NCBI GenBank assembly: GCA_036522155.1
Contig: DATDGI010000268.1
Coordinates: 1-64,000, forward strand
Direction: 5' to 3'
Source of the DNA: UBA9676 sp036522155
GTDB taxonomy: Bacteria > Actinomycetota > Actinomycetes > Streptosporangiales > Streptosporangiaceae
DNA: 64,000 bases
Shown in pieces: positions 16,106 to 25,077 of this stretch. The translations under genes and the position numbers were made by a program. How positions within the stretch are numbered: position 1 is the stretch's first letter; each line of letters begins with the position of its first letter. Under the pieces are notes generated by a model that saw only the letters and a list, made by a program, of their open reading frames with translations, was not told where the DNA came from and ran no database searches.

Positions 16106-17352
16106 CCCTGGACGTCGCCCGCATCCGCAAGGACTTCCCGATCCTGGACCGGACGGTCCGGGGCGGGCAGCCGCTGATCTACCTGGACAGCGCCAACACC
16201 TCGCAGAAGCCGCGCCAGGTCATCGACACCATGACCGAGTTCTACGAGCGGCACAACGCCAACATCCACCGCGCCACCCATGAGCTCGGCGAGGAAGCCA
16301 CCGAGGCCTACGAGGGGGCCCGGATCAAGGTCGCCGGGTTCATCGGCGCCGCCGACGAGACCGAGGTGGTGTTCACCAAGAACATCTCCGAGGGGATCAA
16401 CCTCGTCGCCTACTCGCTCGGCAACGCGACCAGCGGCCGACTCCGGCTCGGGCCCGGTGACGAGATCGTCATCACCGAGATGGAGCACCACTCCAACATC
16501 GTGCCCTGGCAGCTGCTGTGCCAGCGGACCGGCGCCACGCTGCGCTGGTTCGGGGTGACCCAGGACGGCAGGCTCGACCTGTCCCGGATCGACGATCTGA
16601 TCACCGAACGCACCCGGCTGGTCGCGCTGGTCCACCAGTCCAACGTGCTCGGCACCATCAACCCGGTGCGGATGATCGCCGACCGGGCGCACGCCGCGGG
16701 CGCGCTGGTCCTGGTGGACGCCGCCCAGTCGGTGCCGCACATGCCGGTGCAGGTGGCGGACCTCGGCGCCGACTTCGTCGGCTTCACCGCGCACAAGATG
16801 TGCGGGCCGACCGGCATCGGGGTGCTCTGGGGCCGCCGCGAACTGCTGGACGAGATGCCGCCGTTCCTCGGCGGCGGGGAGATGATCGAGACCGTCTGGA
16901 TGGAGCGGTCTACCTACGCGCCGCCGCCGCACAAGTTCGAGGCCGGCACCATGCCCATCGCCGAGGCGGCCGGCCTGGCGGCCGCCATCGACTATCTCGG
17001 TGAGGTCGGGCTGGCCGCCATCCACGCCCACGAGCAGCGGCTGCTCGGGCAGGCGCTGAGCCGGCTGGCGGAGATCGACGGGGTCCGGATCCTCGGCCCG
17101 GCCGAGCCGGCCGGCCGCGGCTCCGCCGTGTCCTTCGTGGTCGATGGCGTGCACCCGCACGATGTCAGCCAGGTACTTGACGAGCACGGCGTCGCGGTCC
17201 GGGCCGGGCACCATTGCGCCTGGCCGCTGCACCGGGCGCTCGGCGTCCAGGCCAGCACCCGGGCCTCGTTCTACCTGTACAACACCGCCGACGAGGTGGA
17301 CGCGCTGGCCGCGGGAATACGCGAGGCCCAGCGCTTCTTCCACACCAGGTGA
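16102..17352 (+). CDS. sufS: SufS, cysteine desulfurase (group II)
   Basis: 416 aa PLP enzyme. It has SANTSQKP near the start, the cofactor Lys in GFTAHKMCGPTG, and the catalytic Cys in RAGHHCAWPLH with the short loop typical of SufS rather than IscS. It makes the persulfide that is transferred to SufU and then SufB. The ATG at 16102 overlaps the sufC stop as ATGA. A further upstream start inside sufC is not needed. Confidence 0.94.
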   Translation: MTLDVARIRKDFPILDRTVRGGQPLIYLDSANTSQKPRQVIDTMTEFYERHNANIHRATHELGEEATEAYEGARIKVAGFIGAADETEVVFTKNISEGINLVAYSLGNATSGRLRLGPGDEIVITEMEHHSNIVPWQLLCQRTGATLRWFGVTQDGRLDLSRIDDLITERTRLVALVHQSNVLGTINPVRMIADRAHAAGALVLVDAAQSVPHMPVQVADLGADFVGFTAHKMCGPTGIGVLWGRRELLDEMPPFLGGGEMIETVWMERSTYAPPPHKFEAGTMPIAEAAGLAAAIDYLGEVGLAAIHAHEQRLLGQALSRLAEIDGVRILGPAEPAGRGSAVSFVVDGVHPHDVSQVLDEHGVAVRAGHHCAWPLHRALGVQASTRASFYLYNTADEVDALAAGIREAQRFFHTR

Positions 17353-17362
17353 GGGAGGGGAG

Positions 17363-17824
17363 ATGCAACTGGAGTCGCTGTACCAGGAGATCATCCTCGA
17401 CCACTACCGGCATCCGCACGGCAAGGGCCTGCGTGACCCCTACGACGCCGAGGTCCGGCACGTGAACCCGACCTGTGGCGACGAGGTGACCCTGCGGGTC
17501 ACGCTCAAGGAGATGGGCGCGGAACCGGCCGTGGCCGACATCTCCTACGACGCGCTGGGCTGTTCCATCAGCCAGGCCAGCGTGTCGGTGATGACCGACC
17601 TGATCACCGGCAAGCCGGTGAGCGAGGCGATGGCGACCTGTGACGAGTTCGTCGCCCTGATGAAGTCGCGGGGCGAGGCCGAGCCGGACGAGGACGTGCT
17701 CGGGGATGGGATCGCCTTTGCCGGGGTAGCGAAGTACCCGGCCCGGATCAAGTGCGCCCTGCTGGGCTGGATGGCCTGGAAGGACGCGACGGCACAGGCC
17801 ATGGCCCGGACCAGGGCCAGCTGA
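17363..17824 (+). CDS. sufU: SufU, zinc-dependent sulfurtransferase
   Basis: 153 aa of the SufU/IscU-like fold. The ligand residues lie in NPTCGDE, LGCSISQAS and RIKCALLGW. The insertion between the second and third Cys (SRGEAEPDEDVLGDG) distinguishes SufU from scaffold IscU. In Gram-positives SufU binds zinc and accepts sulfur from SufS. It starts at ATG 17363 after a GGGAGGGGAG ribosome site, 10 bases behind sufS. Confidence 0.93.
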   Translation: MQLESLYQEIILDHYRHPHGKGLRDPYDAEVRHVNPTCGDEVTLRVTLKEMGAEPAVADISYDALGCSISQASVSVMTDLITGKPVSEAMATCDEFVALMKSRGEAEPDEDVLGDGIAFAGVAKYPARIKCALLGWMAWKDATAQAMARTRAS

Positions 17825-17839
17825 GGCAGGAGTAGACAG

Positions 17840-18187
17840 ATGAGCCAGGACGCGGCGGACACGGCGAAGGCCGGCACCGGTACCGAAACCGAGGACGTGC
17901 TGGAAGCACTCCGGGACGTCGTCGACCCCGAGCTGGGCGTGAACGTGGTGGACCTTGGGCTGGTCTATGGCCTCACCCTCGAAGACGACGGCTCCGCCAC
18001 CATCGACATGACCCTCACCAGCGCCGCCTGCCCGCTCACGGATGTGATCGAGGACCAGACCGGCGCCGCGCTGGACGGGCTGGTCCCGGACTTCCGGATC
18101 AACTGGGTCTGGCTGCCGCCGTGGGGGCCTGACAAGATCACGGAGGACGGCCGCGAGCAGTTGCGCGCCCTCGGCTTCAACGTCTGA
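17840..18187 (+). CDS. sufT: SufT-like MIP18/DUF59 Fe-S assembly factor
   Basis: 115 aa with the DUF59 core: LRDVVDPELGVNVVDLGLVYG, then MTLTSAACPLTDVI with the conserved reactive Cys, then a C-terminal VWLPPWGPDKI. The N-terminal about 20 residues are variable. It is the last gene of the suf operon, 15 bases after sufU. Family members aid Fe-S maturation when demand is high. It converges on an amino-acid permease gene. Confidence 0.9.
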   Translation: MSQDAADTAKAGTGTETEDVLEALRDVVDPELGVNVVDLGLVYGLTLEDDGSATIDMTLTSAACPLTDVIEDQTGAALDGLVPDFRINWVWLPPWGPDKITEDGREQLRALGFNV

Positions 18188-19429
18188 CCGACCCCCCCAC
18201 CGCCCGAAACCGGGCCGCCAGCTCACGGCCAGCGCGACCGCGGCCGGTACCGCGAGCGCCCAGCCGCAGAACCCGAGCATGACGATGACGGCCAGCGCGG
18301 CCGGACGGGCGGCGAGCCGCGCCGGGCCGCGCAGCACCCGCGCGGCCGCAACCATGGCACCCAGGTAGACCGCGAGGAACAGCGCCGTCGGCACGGCCAC
18401 GAGGGCGGCTGTGCTGACGATCCGGAGCCCGGACAAGATGATCAGCAGCAGGCCGGTGGCGGTGATCGCGGCCAGCAGCCTGAGCAACGGCCCGGAACCG
18501 TGGTGGCCTGGCGCCGCGGGCGCCAGCTGGCCGGCCATGGCGGCCGCGCCGTTGATGTAGGCATTGGTGGCGCCCAGGGTCAGCACGATGGCGGCCACCG
18601 CGGCGACGTCTGGGCCGGCTGCGCCGATGGCGTGGCTCAGCAGGCCGGCCAGCGGCACGTCGGTGGCTGACCGCGGCCCCAGAACGCTGATCGTGGCGAC
18701 CGCCAGGCTCAGGTACAGCGCGGTGGTGACCGCTAGGGCGATGGCCACTACCCGCGGCAGCTGCCGGGACGGGTCCGCGAGGCGCGTGGTGAGCGGGGCG
18801 ACAGCCTCCCAGCCGACGAACGAGAACATCAACGTCGCCGCCGCGCTGCCGACCGGGAGCCAGCCGTGCGGGGCGAAGGGGGCCCAGTTGCCGGCCCGCG
18901 CCGTTCCGGCCGAACCGGCGGCCGCCACGATCACCACGCCAGCCAGCAGGCTGACCAGGACAAGCTGGGCCGCGGCGCTGGCCCGCAGCCCGCCAGCGAC
19001 GAGGCCGATCACGGTCAGCAGCAGCCCGGCCGCGACGGTCGCGCGAGCGAGCTGGCCGCCACCGGTCAGGTCGGTGACATAGCTGGCGCCGATGAGGCAG
19101 ACGATCGGGGCGCCGCACACGACCCCGGCCAGGAACATCCAGCCGGTGGCCCGCCCGGCACGCTGTCCCAGGCCGGCGGTCACATAGCCGATCACCCCGC
19201 CAGCCGAGGGGTGGTTTCTGCCCAGGGCCGAGAAAACGGCGGCGAACAGGCCGGACAGGACCAGCAAAGCGAGCCAGGCAACGACCGAGGCCGGCCCGGC
19301 CTCGGCCGCGGCCAGGCCGGGCAGCAGGAGCAGGCCGGGGCCGAGGAGCGCCCCGATGTACAGGGCGGCGCCCCGCGAGGTCGTCAGATGCTGCGGTCCG
19401 CCCGGCTGGATCTCAGATGAGGAGGCCAT
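18177..19429 (-). CDS. APC-type amino acid permease (YjeH-like), reading frame not closed as sequenced
   Basis: About 415 aa of APC-family sequence from ATG 19429, with 11-12 hydrophobic segments. The start TSRGAALYIGALLGPGLLLLPG resembles the first unwound helix of YjeH/amino-acid exporters. After WRPGFGRWGG the frame as given does not stop. It continues antisense through sufT, sufU and the end of sufS to 17165. The C7 run at 18192-18198 sits exactly there. With one extra base the protein would end GGSVRR at 18177, overlapping the sufT stop by 11 bases. I therefore set the end at 18177. The gene is divergent from an Lrp regulator, which fits an amino-acid exporter or importer. Confidence 0.7.
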
Positions 19430-19494
19430 AGGTCCACCATGGCCGAATTGGCCCCGCACGCGATGGCAAATATGACGCCAGCAGGCCGAGCTAG

Positions 19495-19509
19495 CGCAAC
19501 ACTATTGCG
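19495..19509. promoter_or_regulatory. Candidate Lrp/AsnC operator
   Basis: CGCAA-CACTA-TTGCG is a perfect 5-bp inverted repeat with a 5-base spacer. It lies in the 105-base gap between the divergent permease and Lrp genes, and Lrp-family proteins commonly bind short palindromes of this geometry. A TAGGCTAAT -10-like stretch lies just before the ATG at 19535, suggesting a very short or absent leader. Confidence 0.5.
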
Positions 19510-19534
19510 TGATCAGGGCGATAGGCTAATTTTC

Positions 19535-20020
19535 ATGCCTGAGCATGTTCCGGACAGGGTAGATCGTGCCATCGTGGCGAGGCTGCAGCAGGACGGCCGG
19601 ATCGCCAACGTCGATCTGGCGGACGCCATCTCACTGTCGCCGTCGGCCTGCCTGCGCCGCGTGAAGGCGCTGGAGGCGAGCGGCATCATCGCCGGCTACC
19701 GCGCGGAAGTCAGCAGGCTACGGGCCGGGCTCGGCCTGACCGTCTTCATCGGCCTGAAGGTCGAGGGGCACTCGCAGGAGACCTCGTCCCGGGTCGAGCA
19801 GGCCCTGCTGGCCATCCCCGCGATCGTCGCCTGCTACCTGGTCTCTGGGACCAGCGACTTCCTGGTGGAGGCGGCCGTGCCCGACCTCGCCAGCTACGAG
19901 CAACTGCTGCTCGGGCAGATCCTGACCATCCCCTCGGTCGTCGAGGCCCAGAGCACGTTCGCGATCCGGACGGTCCTCAGCCGCGGGCCGCTGCCGCTGG
20001 GCCACTGGCGGCGCAGCTAG
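19535..20020 (+). CDS. Lrp/AsnC-family transcriptional regulator
   Basis: 161 aa from ATG 19535, chosen because the family domain starts directly (VDRAIVARLQQDGRIANVDLADAISLSPSACLRRVKALEASGII). The upstream in-frame ATG at 19439 would extend into the promoter. The C-terminal RAM domain is present (LTVFIGLKVEG, VSGTSDFLVEAAVPD). It probably senses an amino acid and controls the divergent permease. Its stop overlaps the convergent aldolase stop by 4 bases. Confidence 0.88.
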   Translation: MPEHVPDRVDRAIVARLQQDGRIANVDLADAISLSPSACLRRVKALEASGIIAGYRAEVSRLRAGLGLTVFIGLKVEGHSQETSSRVEQALLAIPAIVACYLVSGTSDFLVEAAVPDLASYEQLLLGQILTIPSVVEAQSTFAIRTVLSRGPLPLGHWRRS

Positions 20021-21033
20021 GCCGGGTCGAGGTCGGGCGCCAGCTCCGGCCGGTAACGGCCGGCCAGGGCGGCGGCGTTCATCGCCACCCGCCAGGCCAG
20101 CGCCCGCTGCCCCGCCCGCCAGCGGCCGGGCTCGCCGCGCCAGGCCGCCAGCGCCGGCCCGACCAGCGCCCGGCCGAACGAGAACGTCAGCGGCCACAGG
20201 TGCGGGACGTGCTGCATGGCCGCCAGGTGCTCGGTGGCCCGCTCCGGCCGCTGCCCGCCGGACAGGAAGGCCACCCCGGCCAGCGAGATCGGCACACCGT
20301 TGAGGGTGCCCAGGGTCGCCTCGGCCACCTCGGCCGGGCCGGGCTGCTCGCCGGATTCGGTGCCCGGCAGCGCCATGTTCGGCTTGAGCACCACGCTCTC
20401 GAAGTCCACGCCGTACTCGTGCAGCTCACTCATGACCTCCAGCAGCACCATGGAGGTGACCGTCTCACAGTGGCCCAGCGTGTGCGGGCCGTCCATCAGC
20501 ACCTCGGGCTCCACGATCGGGACCAGCCCGGCGTCCTGGCAGGCGGCCGCGTACCGGGCCAGGGCCTGGGCGTTCGCCCGGACCGCGACCCCCGACGGTG
20601 TGCCGGGGCCGATCCGCAGCACCGCCCGCCACTTGGCGAACTGGGCGCCGAGTTCGGCGTACTGGCGCAGCCGGGGCGGCAGCCCGTCGAGGCCCTCGGT
20701 CACCGTCTCACCCTGGCGGCCAGCCAGCGGCCTGGCCCCGGTGTCCACCTTGATCCCGGGCATCAGGCCCAGTTCCCGCAGCGCCACCGGGAACGCCTGA
20801 CCGGCCCGGAGGTGCTGCCGGAACGTCTCGTCGGACAAGATGACGCCGCTGATCCCGTTGGCCAGGCCGGGGGTGGTGATCAGCATCTCCCGGTAGGCGC
20901 GCCGGTTCTCCTGGGTGGGGGCGACCCCGGCCGCGGTCAGCCGGGCCGACATGGTGGCGATGCTCTCGTCCGCGGCCAGCATCCCCTTGCCCGGCGCGAC
21001 CAGGGCAGATGCGGTCATTGCCAGCAGTCTCAT
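20017..21033 (-). CDS. fda: Class I fructose-bisphosphate aldolase
   Basis: 338 aa from ATG 21033. Class I signatures are GKGMLAADES near the N-terminus, FAKWRAVLRI, a Glu in IVEPEVLMDG and the Schiff-base Lys in VVLKPNMALPG, then FLSGGQ. The metal-free mechanism distinguishes it from the class II aldolase common in actinobacteria. It forms fructose-1,6- or sedoheptulose-1,7-bisphosphate, the step after triose production in the Calvin cycle. It is divergent from phosphoribulokinase with a shared promoter region, which supports that role over glycolysis. Confidence 0.9.
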   Translation of the reverse strand: MRLLAMTASALVAPGKGMLAADESIATMSARLTAAGVAPTQENRRAYREMLITTPGLANGISGVILSDETFRQHLRAGQAFPVALRELGLMPGIKVDTGARPLAGRQGETVTEGLDGLPPRLRQYAELGAQFAKWRAVLRIGPGTPSGVAVRANAQALARYAAACQDAGLVPIVEPEVLMDGPHTLGHCETVTSMVLLEVMSELHEYGVDFESVVLKPNMALPGTESGEQPGPAEVAEATLGTLNGVPISLAGVAFLSGGQRPERATEHLAAMQHVPHLWPLTFSFGRALVGPALAAWRGEPGRWRAGQRALAWRVAMNAAALAGRYRPELAPDLDPA

Positions 21034-21092
21034 GCCGCTGCCTCCCGGGCCTGGCCGGCCATCCCGGCCGGATACGGCGACGTTAGGCGGCG

Positions 21093-21212
21093 GTGCCCCG
21101 CGGCACATCCCCCGCGGGTGGAGGCGCACGGGGGGAGAGCAGCCCCCGCCCGCCCGGCGGCGGTATCCCCCCGCGGTTCCCCGGCCCGGGGGATGCCACC
21201 ACCGCGGGGCAC
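21093..21212. promoter_or_regulatory. Mirror-image 11-bp sites in divergent aldolase-phosphoribulokinase promoter region
   Basis: GTGCCCCGCGG at 21093-21103 and its exact complement CCGCGGGGCAC at 21202-21212 face outward toward each gene. Reading outward, each copy is followed within 4-7 bases by a -10-like hexamer: TAACGT toward the aldolase and TACGGT toward phosphoribulokinase. The 217-base gap is otherwise extremely GC-rich with no gene. This is a candidate shared regulator site. Confidence 0.5.
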
Positions 21213-21250
21213 GGCCTACGGTGGCGCCTCACCCAGACGAGGCGGTGGCG

Positions 21251-22204
21251 GTGCCCGACAAACTGATGCGTCTGCGGCGCAACGACGCGGCGGCGGACAC
21301 CCGGCGGCCGGTGATGCTCGCCATCGCCGGTGACAGCGCGGCGGGCAAGACGACCCTGACCAGGGGAATCGCCGGGGCGCTCGGCCCGGACCGGGCCACC
21401 GCCCTGTGCGTCGACGACTATCACCGGTACGACCGCGAGGAGCGCCGCGGCGTGCCGTTCACCGTGCTCAACCCGGAGTGCAACTACGTCGAGGTGATGG
21501 AGCAGCACCTGCAGCTGCTGGCGCTGGGCCGGCCCATACTCAAGCCGGTGTACGACCACGCCACCGGCCGGCTGGTGCGCCCGGTGCTGGTGGAGCCGCG
21601 CGAGTTCGTCATCGTGGAGGGCCTGCTGCCGCTGCACACCAAGCTGGCCCGGGCCTGCTTCGACATCGCCGTCTACCTCGATCCGCCGGAGGAGATCCGG
21701 CGGGAGTGGAAGCTGCGGCGGGACACCGCCGAGCGCGGGTACACCCGGGAACAGGTGCTCGCCGAACTGGAACGGCGCGAGCCGGAGTCGGCCGCTTTCA
21801 TCCGGCCGCAGCGGCAGTGGGCCGACATCTCCCTCCGGTTCGCGCCGGTGGCCGGGCACATCGAGCCGCGGAGCACCCCGCTGTCGGCGGAGATCCTGCT
21901 GCGGCCGACCATCCAGCACCCGGAACTGGCGCACGTGCTCACCGACGATGACCGGCGGACCGTCCATCTGCGGCTGATCCGCGACAGCGACGGCCGCCCG
22001 GTGGACGCGCTGCACATCCACGGTTACGCGCCGCGCGAGGACAGCCAGATCGTGGAGAAGGCGATCTGGGAGCAGCTGTCGTTCGACCACGGCACCACCC
22101 TGCCCGGCACCCTGGGCGAGTACGCGCCGGGCCAGCAGCGCAGCGAGGCGCTGGCGATCGCGCAGTTGCTGCTGCTGTGGCACCTGCTGGAAGCGCGCGG
22201 GTAG
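21251..22204 (+). CDS. prkB: Phosphoribulokinase
   Basis: 317 aa from a GTG at 21251, which has a GAGGCGG motif a few bases upstream. ATG 21266 is an alternative. The P-loop is AIAGDSAAGKTTLTRG, followed by VDDYHRYDREERRG, the phosphoribulokinase active-site Asp/His/Arg segment, and FVIVEGLLPLHT. The length is that of the bacterial octameric PRK class. It makes ribulose-1,5-bisphosphate, the RuBisCO substrate, so its presence with cbbLS makes a functional Calvin cycle plausible. Two-component genes follow in the same direction 16 bases later. Confidence 0.9.
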   Translation: MPDKLMRLRRNDAAADTRRPVMLAIAGDSAAGKTTLTRGIAGALGPDRATALCVDDYHRYDREERRGVPFTVLNPECNYVEVMEQHLQLLALGRPILKPVYDHATGRLVRPVLVEPREFVIVEGLLPLHTKLARACFDIAVYLDPPEEIRREWKLRRDTAERGYTREQVLAELERREPESAAFIRPQRQWADISLRFAPVAGHIEPRSTPLSAEILLRPTIQHPELAHVLTDDDRRTVHLRLIRDSDGRPVDALHIHGYAPREDSQIVEKAIWEQLSFDHGTTLPGTLGEYAPGQQRSEALAIAQLLLLWHLLEARG

Positions 22205-22220
22205 AGCGGCACGGACGGCC

Positions 22221-22904
22221 ATGGGTACCGTTCCTGACATGAGCCGCTCCACCGGGCCCCTGCGCGTGGTCATCATCGATGACCACCAGATGGTGCTGGA
22301 CGGCCTGCGCGCCATGCTCCGGCCCTACGCCGAGCGGGTGGAGATCGTCGGCGAGTGCAGCGAGCCGGCCGACGCGCTGCCGGTCGTGGCCAAGCTGGCC
22401 CCGGACGCGGTACTGCTCGACGTCCGGCTGCGCGGCGCCAGCGGGCTGGACCTGTGCGGGCAGATCCTGGCCACCCACCCCGGCTGCAAGGTGGTGTTCC
22501 TCACCGTCTACGACGACGAGCAGTACCTCTACCAGGCCCTGCGGGTCGGCGCGGCCGGCTTCCTGCTCAAGCGGATCCGCGGCAGCGAACTGGTTGACTA
22601 CCTGGGCCGGATCGCCGACGGCGAGATCCTGATCGACCCGACGCTGGCCGGCCGGGTGGCGCTGTCGGCCGCGCGGCTGCACAGCGGTGAGTTCTGGCCC
22701 GGCGCCCACCTCGGCCTGACCCAGCGGGAAAGCGAGGTGCTCTCGCTGCTCGTCGCCGGGCTGTCCAACCGGGCCATCGCGGCCCGGCTGGTGGTCAGCG
22801 AGGAGACCGTGAAGACCCACTCGCGTGGCATCTACCGCAAGCTCGCGGTGTCCGACCGGGCCGCGGCGGTCGCGGTCGCGCTGCGGGAGGGGGTGTTCCA
22901 TTGA
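22221..22904 (+). CDS. NarL/LuxR-family response regulator
   Basis: 227 aa from ATG 22221, or ATG 22239. The receiver domain has the acidic pair IIDDHQM, phospho-acceptor Asp67 in AVLLDVRL, and a Lys in FLLKRI. The C-terminal LuxR helix-turn-helix has LTQRESEVLSLLVAGLSNRAIAARL and SEETVKTHSRGIYRKL. It lies 16 bases after phosphoribulokinase, probably in the same transcript, and overlaps the sensor kinase. It is a natural candidate to regulate the surrounding carbon-fixation genes. The signal and targets are inferred. Confidence 0.9.
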   Translation: MGTVPDMSRSTGPLRVVIIDDHQMVLDGLRAMLRPYAERVEIVGECSEPADALPVVAKLAPDAVLLDVRLRGASGLDLCGQILATHPGCKVVFLTVYDDEQYLYQALRVGAAGFLLKRIRGSELVDYLGRIADGEILIDPTLAGRVALSAARLHSGEFWPGAHLGLTQRESEVLSLLVAGLSNRAIAARLVVSEETVKTHSRGIYRKLAVSDRAAAVAVALREGVFH

Positions 22905-24163
22905 CCGGCGCGCGGCTCGGCGGGGTGGACGCCGAGCGGGAAGCCCAGCTTCTCTCCCGGGTGATCGACACCATCTCCGGCGGGCTCGACCTCGGTCCCA
23001 TGCTGCAGGGCGTGACCGAGCTGGTGACCGAGACCACCGGCACCGACGTGTGCTTCGTGCACCTGCTCGACGAGCGCGGCCGGACGCTCCGGCTGCACGG
23101 CGCCACCCCGCCGTTTGACGCCCTGGTCGGCCAGATCGAGCTGGGGCTGGGCGAGGGGGTGTCCGGCTGGGTCGCCTCGCACGCCCAGCCCGCGGTGATC
23201 GTCGACAACAAGTCCGCCGACCCCCGCTACCGGTATATCCCGGCGCTGCGCGGCGAGGAGTTCACCTCCATGGCGTCGGTCCCGATCGTCGCCCCGCTCG
23301 GGCACATGGTCGGGGTCCTGAACGTGCACACCCGGCTGCGCCGCGAGTTCACCGCCGCCGACACCGAACTGCTGCGGTCGGTGGCTGGCCTGGTCGCCGG
23401 GGCGATCGAGAACGCCCGGCTGCACCGGCGGCTGGCCGAGCGGGAGGAGGCGCTGGAGCGGTTCGCGGAGCGGACCGTCGAATGGCAGGAACATGAGCGG
23501 CGCCGGCTGGCCGGGGAGATCCACGACGGGATCAGCCAGCGGATCGTGAGCCTGTTCTTCCACCTGTCGGCCGCCGCCGACGCCATCCCCGGTTCCCCCG
23601 GGGTCGCCGCCGAGCAGGTCGCGCGGGCCCAGGAACTGGCCACCGCCGCGCTGGACGAGACCCGGTCGGCGATCGCCGGGCTGCGCCCGCCCATCCTGGA
23701 CGACCTCGGCCTGGCCGCCAGCCTGGAGAGCCTGGCGCACTCGTTCCCGCAGCTCGAGGTGCAGGTGTCGGCCACCCACACCCGGATGGCCGAGCACGTG
23801 GAGACCGCCGTCTACCGGACCGCGCAGGAGGCGCTGCAGAACGTGGCCAAGCACGCGAACGCCCACCGGGTCCGGGTCCGGCTGTTCCTGCAGCGGGACA
23901 AGATGGTGCTGGAAGTGGCCGACGACGGAACCGGCTTCGACCCGGCGGCGGCCGGTGCCGGCGGGGCCAGGGCGGCCGCCGGCCGGACCGGCGATGACTG
24001 GCAGGGCACCGGGCCGTCCGGGTTCGGGCTGGTGGGCATGCGGGAACGGGCGGAGCTGCTCGGCGGCAAGCTGGACCTGTCATCCGCCCCCGGGCGCGGC
24101 ACCACGGTCCGGCTGACCGTCCCGCTCAGCCCGGCTGGTCAGCCGGCCTCCGGCGTGGCCTGA
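22901..24163 (+). CDS. GAF-domain histidine kinase (HisKA_3 type)
   Basis: 420 aa, cytoplasmic, with no transmembrane segment. The GAF domain is at about 20-172 (VSGWVASHAQPAVIVD, VPIVAPLGHMVGVLNVH) and a coiled linker at 172-200. The HisKA_3 domain has phospho-His208 in EIHDGISQR, and the HATPase has TAQEALQNVAKHA and DDGTGF. A Gly/Ala-rich low-complexity insert (about 346-362) sits in the ATP lid. The TTG start at 22901 overlaps the regulator stop. Relatives such as NreB and DevS sense oxygen, nitrate or redox through the N-terminal domain, so a redox or gas signal is a fair guess. It ends overlapping cbbX by 25 bases. Confidence 0.87.
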   Translation: MTGARLGGVDAEREAQLLSRVIDTISGGLDLGPMLQGVTELVTETTGTDVCFVHLLDERGRTLRLHGATPPFDALVGQIELGLGEGVSGWVASHAQPAVIVDNKSADPRYRYIPALRGEEFTSMASVPIVAPLGHMVGVLNVHTRLRREFTAADTELLRSVAGLVAGAIENARLHRRLAEREEALERFAERTVEWQEHERRRLAGEIHDGISQRIVSLFFHLSAAADAIPGSPGVAAEQVARAQELATAALDETRSAIAGLRPPILDDLGLAASLESLAHSFPQLEVQVSATHTRMAEHVETAVYRTAQEALQNVAKHANAHRVRVRLFLQRDKMVLEVADDGTGFDPAAAGAGGARAAAGRTGDDWQGTGPSGFGLVGMRERAELLGGKLDLSSAPGRGTTVRLTVPLSPAGQPASGVA

Positions 24164-25077
24164 CCGGCGCCGCGGAACACCCGGCTGGCGCGCACGTCCT
24201 CGGCACTGATCTCTATCAGGTCGCCGCGCGCGATCATCCCGCCGCCGGTGACCAGCCGCCGCGCCTGGCGCAGCCGCATCCGGTCGATCGCGTTGCGGAT
24301 GCTGCGGGCGTTGGCGAACCGCGGCTGCCTCATCCGCAGGGCCACATACTCCGCGAACGCCTCCCGCGCCGCGGGTGAGAGCCGGTACTGCTCGCGCTCC
24401 AGCATCAGGTCCGCGATCTGGAGCAGCTCGGCGAGGCTGAAGTCGGGGAAATCGATGTGGTGGGCGATCCGGGACGCCATGCCCGGATTGGAGCGGAAGA
24501 ACGTGTCCATCCGGTCGGCGTAGCCCGCCAGGATCACCACCAGATCCTCCCGGTGCGCCTCCATGAACTGGAGCAGGATCTCGATCGACTCCTGCCCGTA
24601 GTCCCGCTCGTTCTCCGGCCGGTACAGGTAATACGCCTCGTCGATGAGCAGCACCCCGCCCATCGCCCGCTTGAGCACCTCCTTGGTCTTCGGGGCGGTG
24701 TGGCCCACGTACTGGCCGACCAGGTCGTCCCGGGTGACGCTGACCAGCTGCCCCTTGCGCAGGTAGCCCAGTTCGCGGAGCAGCTCGCCCATGTGGGTGG
24801 CGACCGTGGTCTTGCCCGTGCCCGGGCTGCCGGTGAAGCACATGTGCAGGCTCGGCCGGGACGCCGTGAGCCCGAACTGGCCGCGCAGCCGGTCCACCAG
24901 CAGCAGCGCCGCGATCTCCCGTACCCGGTCCTTCACCGGGGCCAGCCCGATGAACTCGGCGTCGAGCCGGCCGAGCAGCGCCGAGATCCGCTGGACCTGC
25001 TCCTGCGCGGCCAGGTCGACGGTGGCGTCCGGCGCCAGCGGCGGGGGCGTGGATGGGCCGGCGCCGGCCTGGCTCAT
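24139..25077 (-). CDS. cbbX: CbbX, AAA+ red-type RuBisCO activase
   Basis: 312 aa. An N-terminal extension precedes the AAA+ core. The Walker A is FTGSPGTGKTT at about 81-91 and the Walker B GGVLLIDEAYYL at about 145-156. The pore and motif region LVGQYVGHTAPKT and FRSNPGMASRIAHHIDFPDFS are typical of CbbX. It removes inhibitory sugar phosphates from red-type RuBisCO by pulling the large-subunit C-terminus. It lies directly after cbbS, whose stop it overlaps by 4 bases. Confidence 0.93.
   Translation of the reverse strand: MSQAGAGPSTPPPLAPDATVDLAAQEQVQRISALLGRLDAEFIGLAPVKDRVREIAALLLVDRLRGQFGLTASRPSLHMCFTGSPGTGKTTVATHMGELLRELGYLRKGQLVSVTRDDLVGQYVGHTAPKTKEVLKRAMGGVLLIDEAYYLYRPENERDYGQESIEILLQFMEAHREDLVVILAGYADRMDTFFRSNPGMASRIAHHIDFPDFSLAELLQIADLMLEREQYRLSPAAREAFAEYVALRMRQPRFANARSIRNAIDRMRLRQARRLVTGGGMIARGDLIEISAEDVRASRVFRGAGQATPEAG

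Noticed and set aside
17165..18176. 340-residue C-terminal extension of the amino-acid permease
   Set aside because: The extension is antisense to sufT, sufU and sufS and reads as low-information sequence. A one-base change at the C7 tract explains it better.
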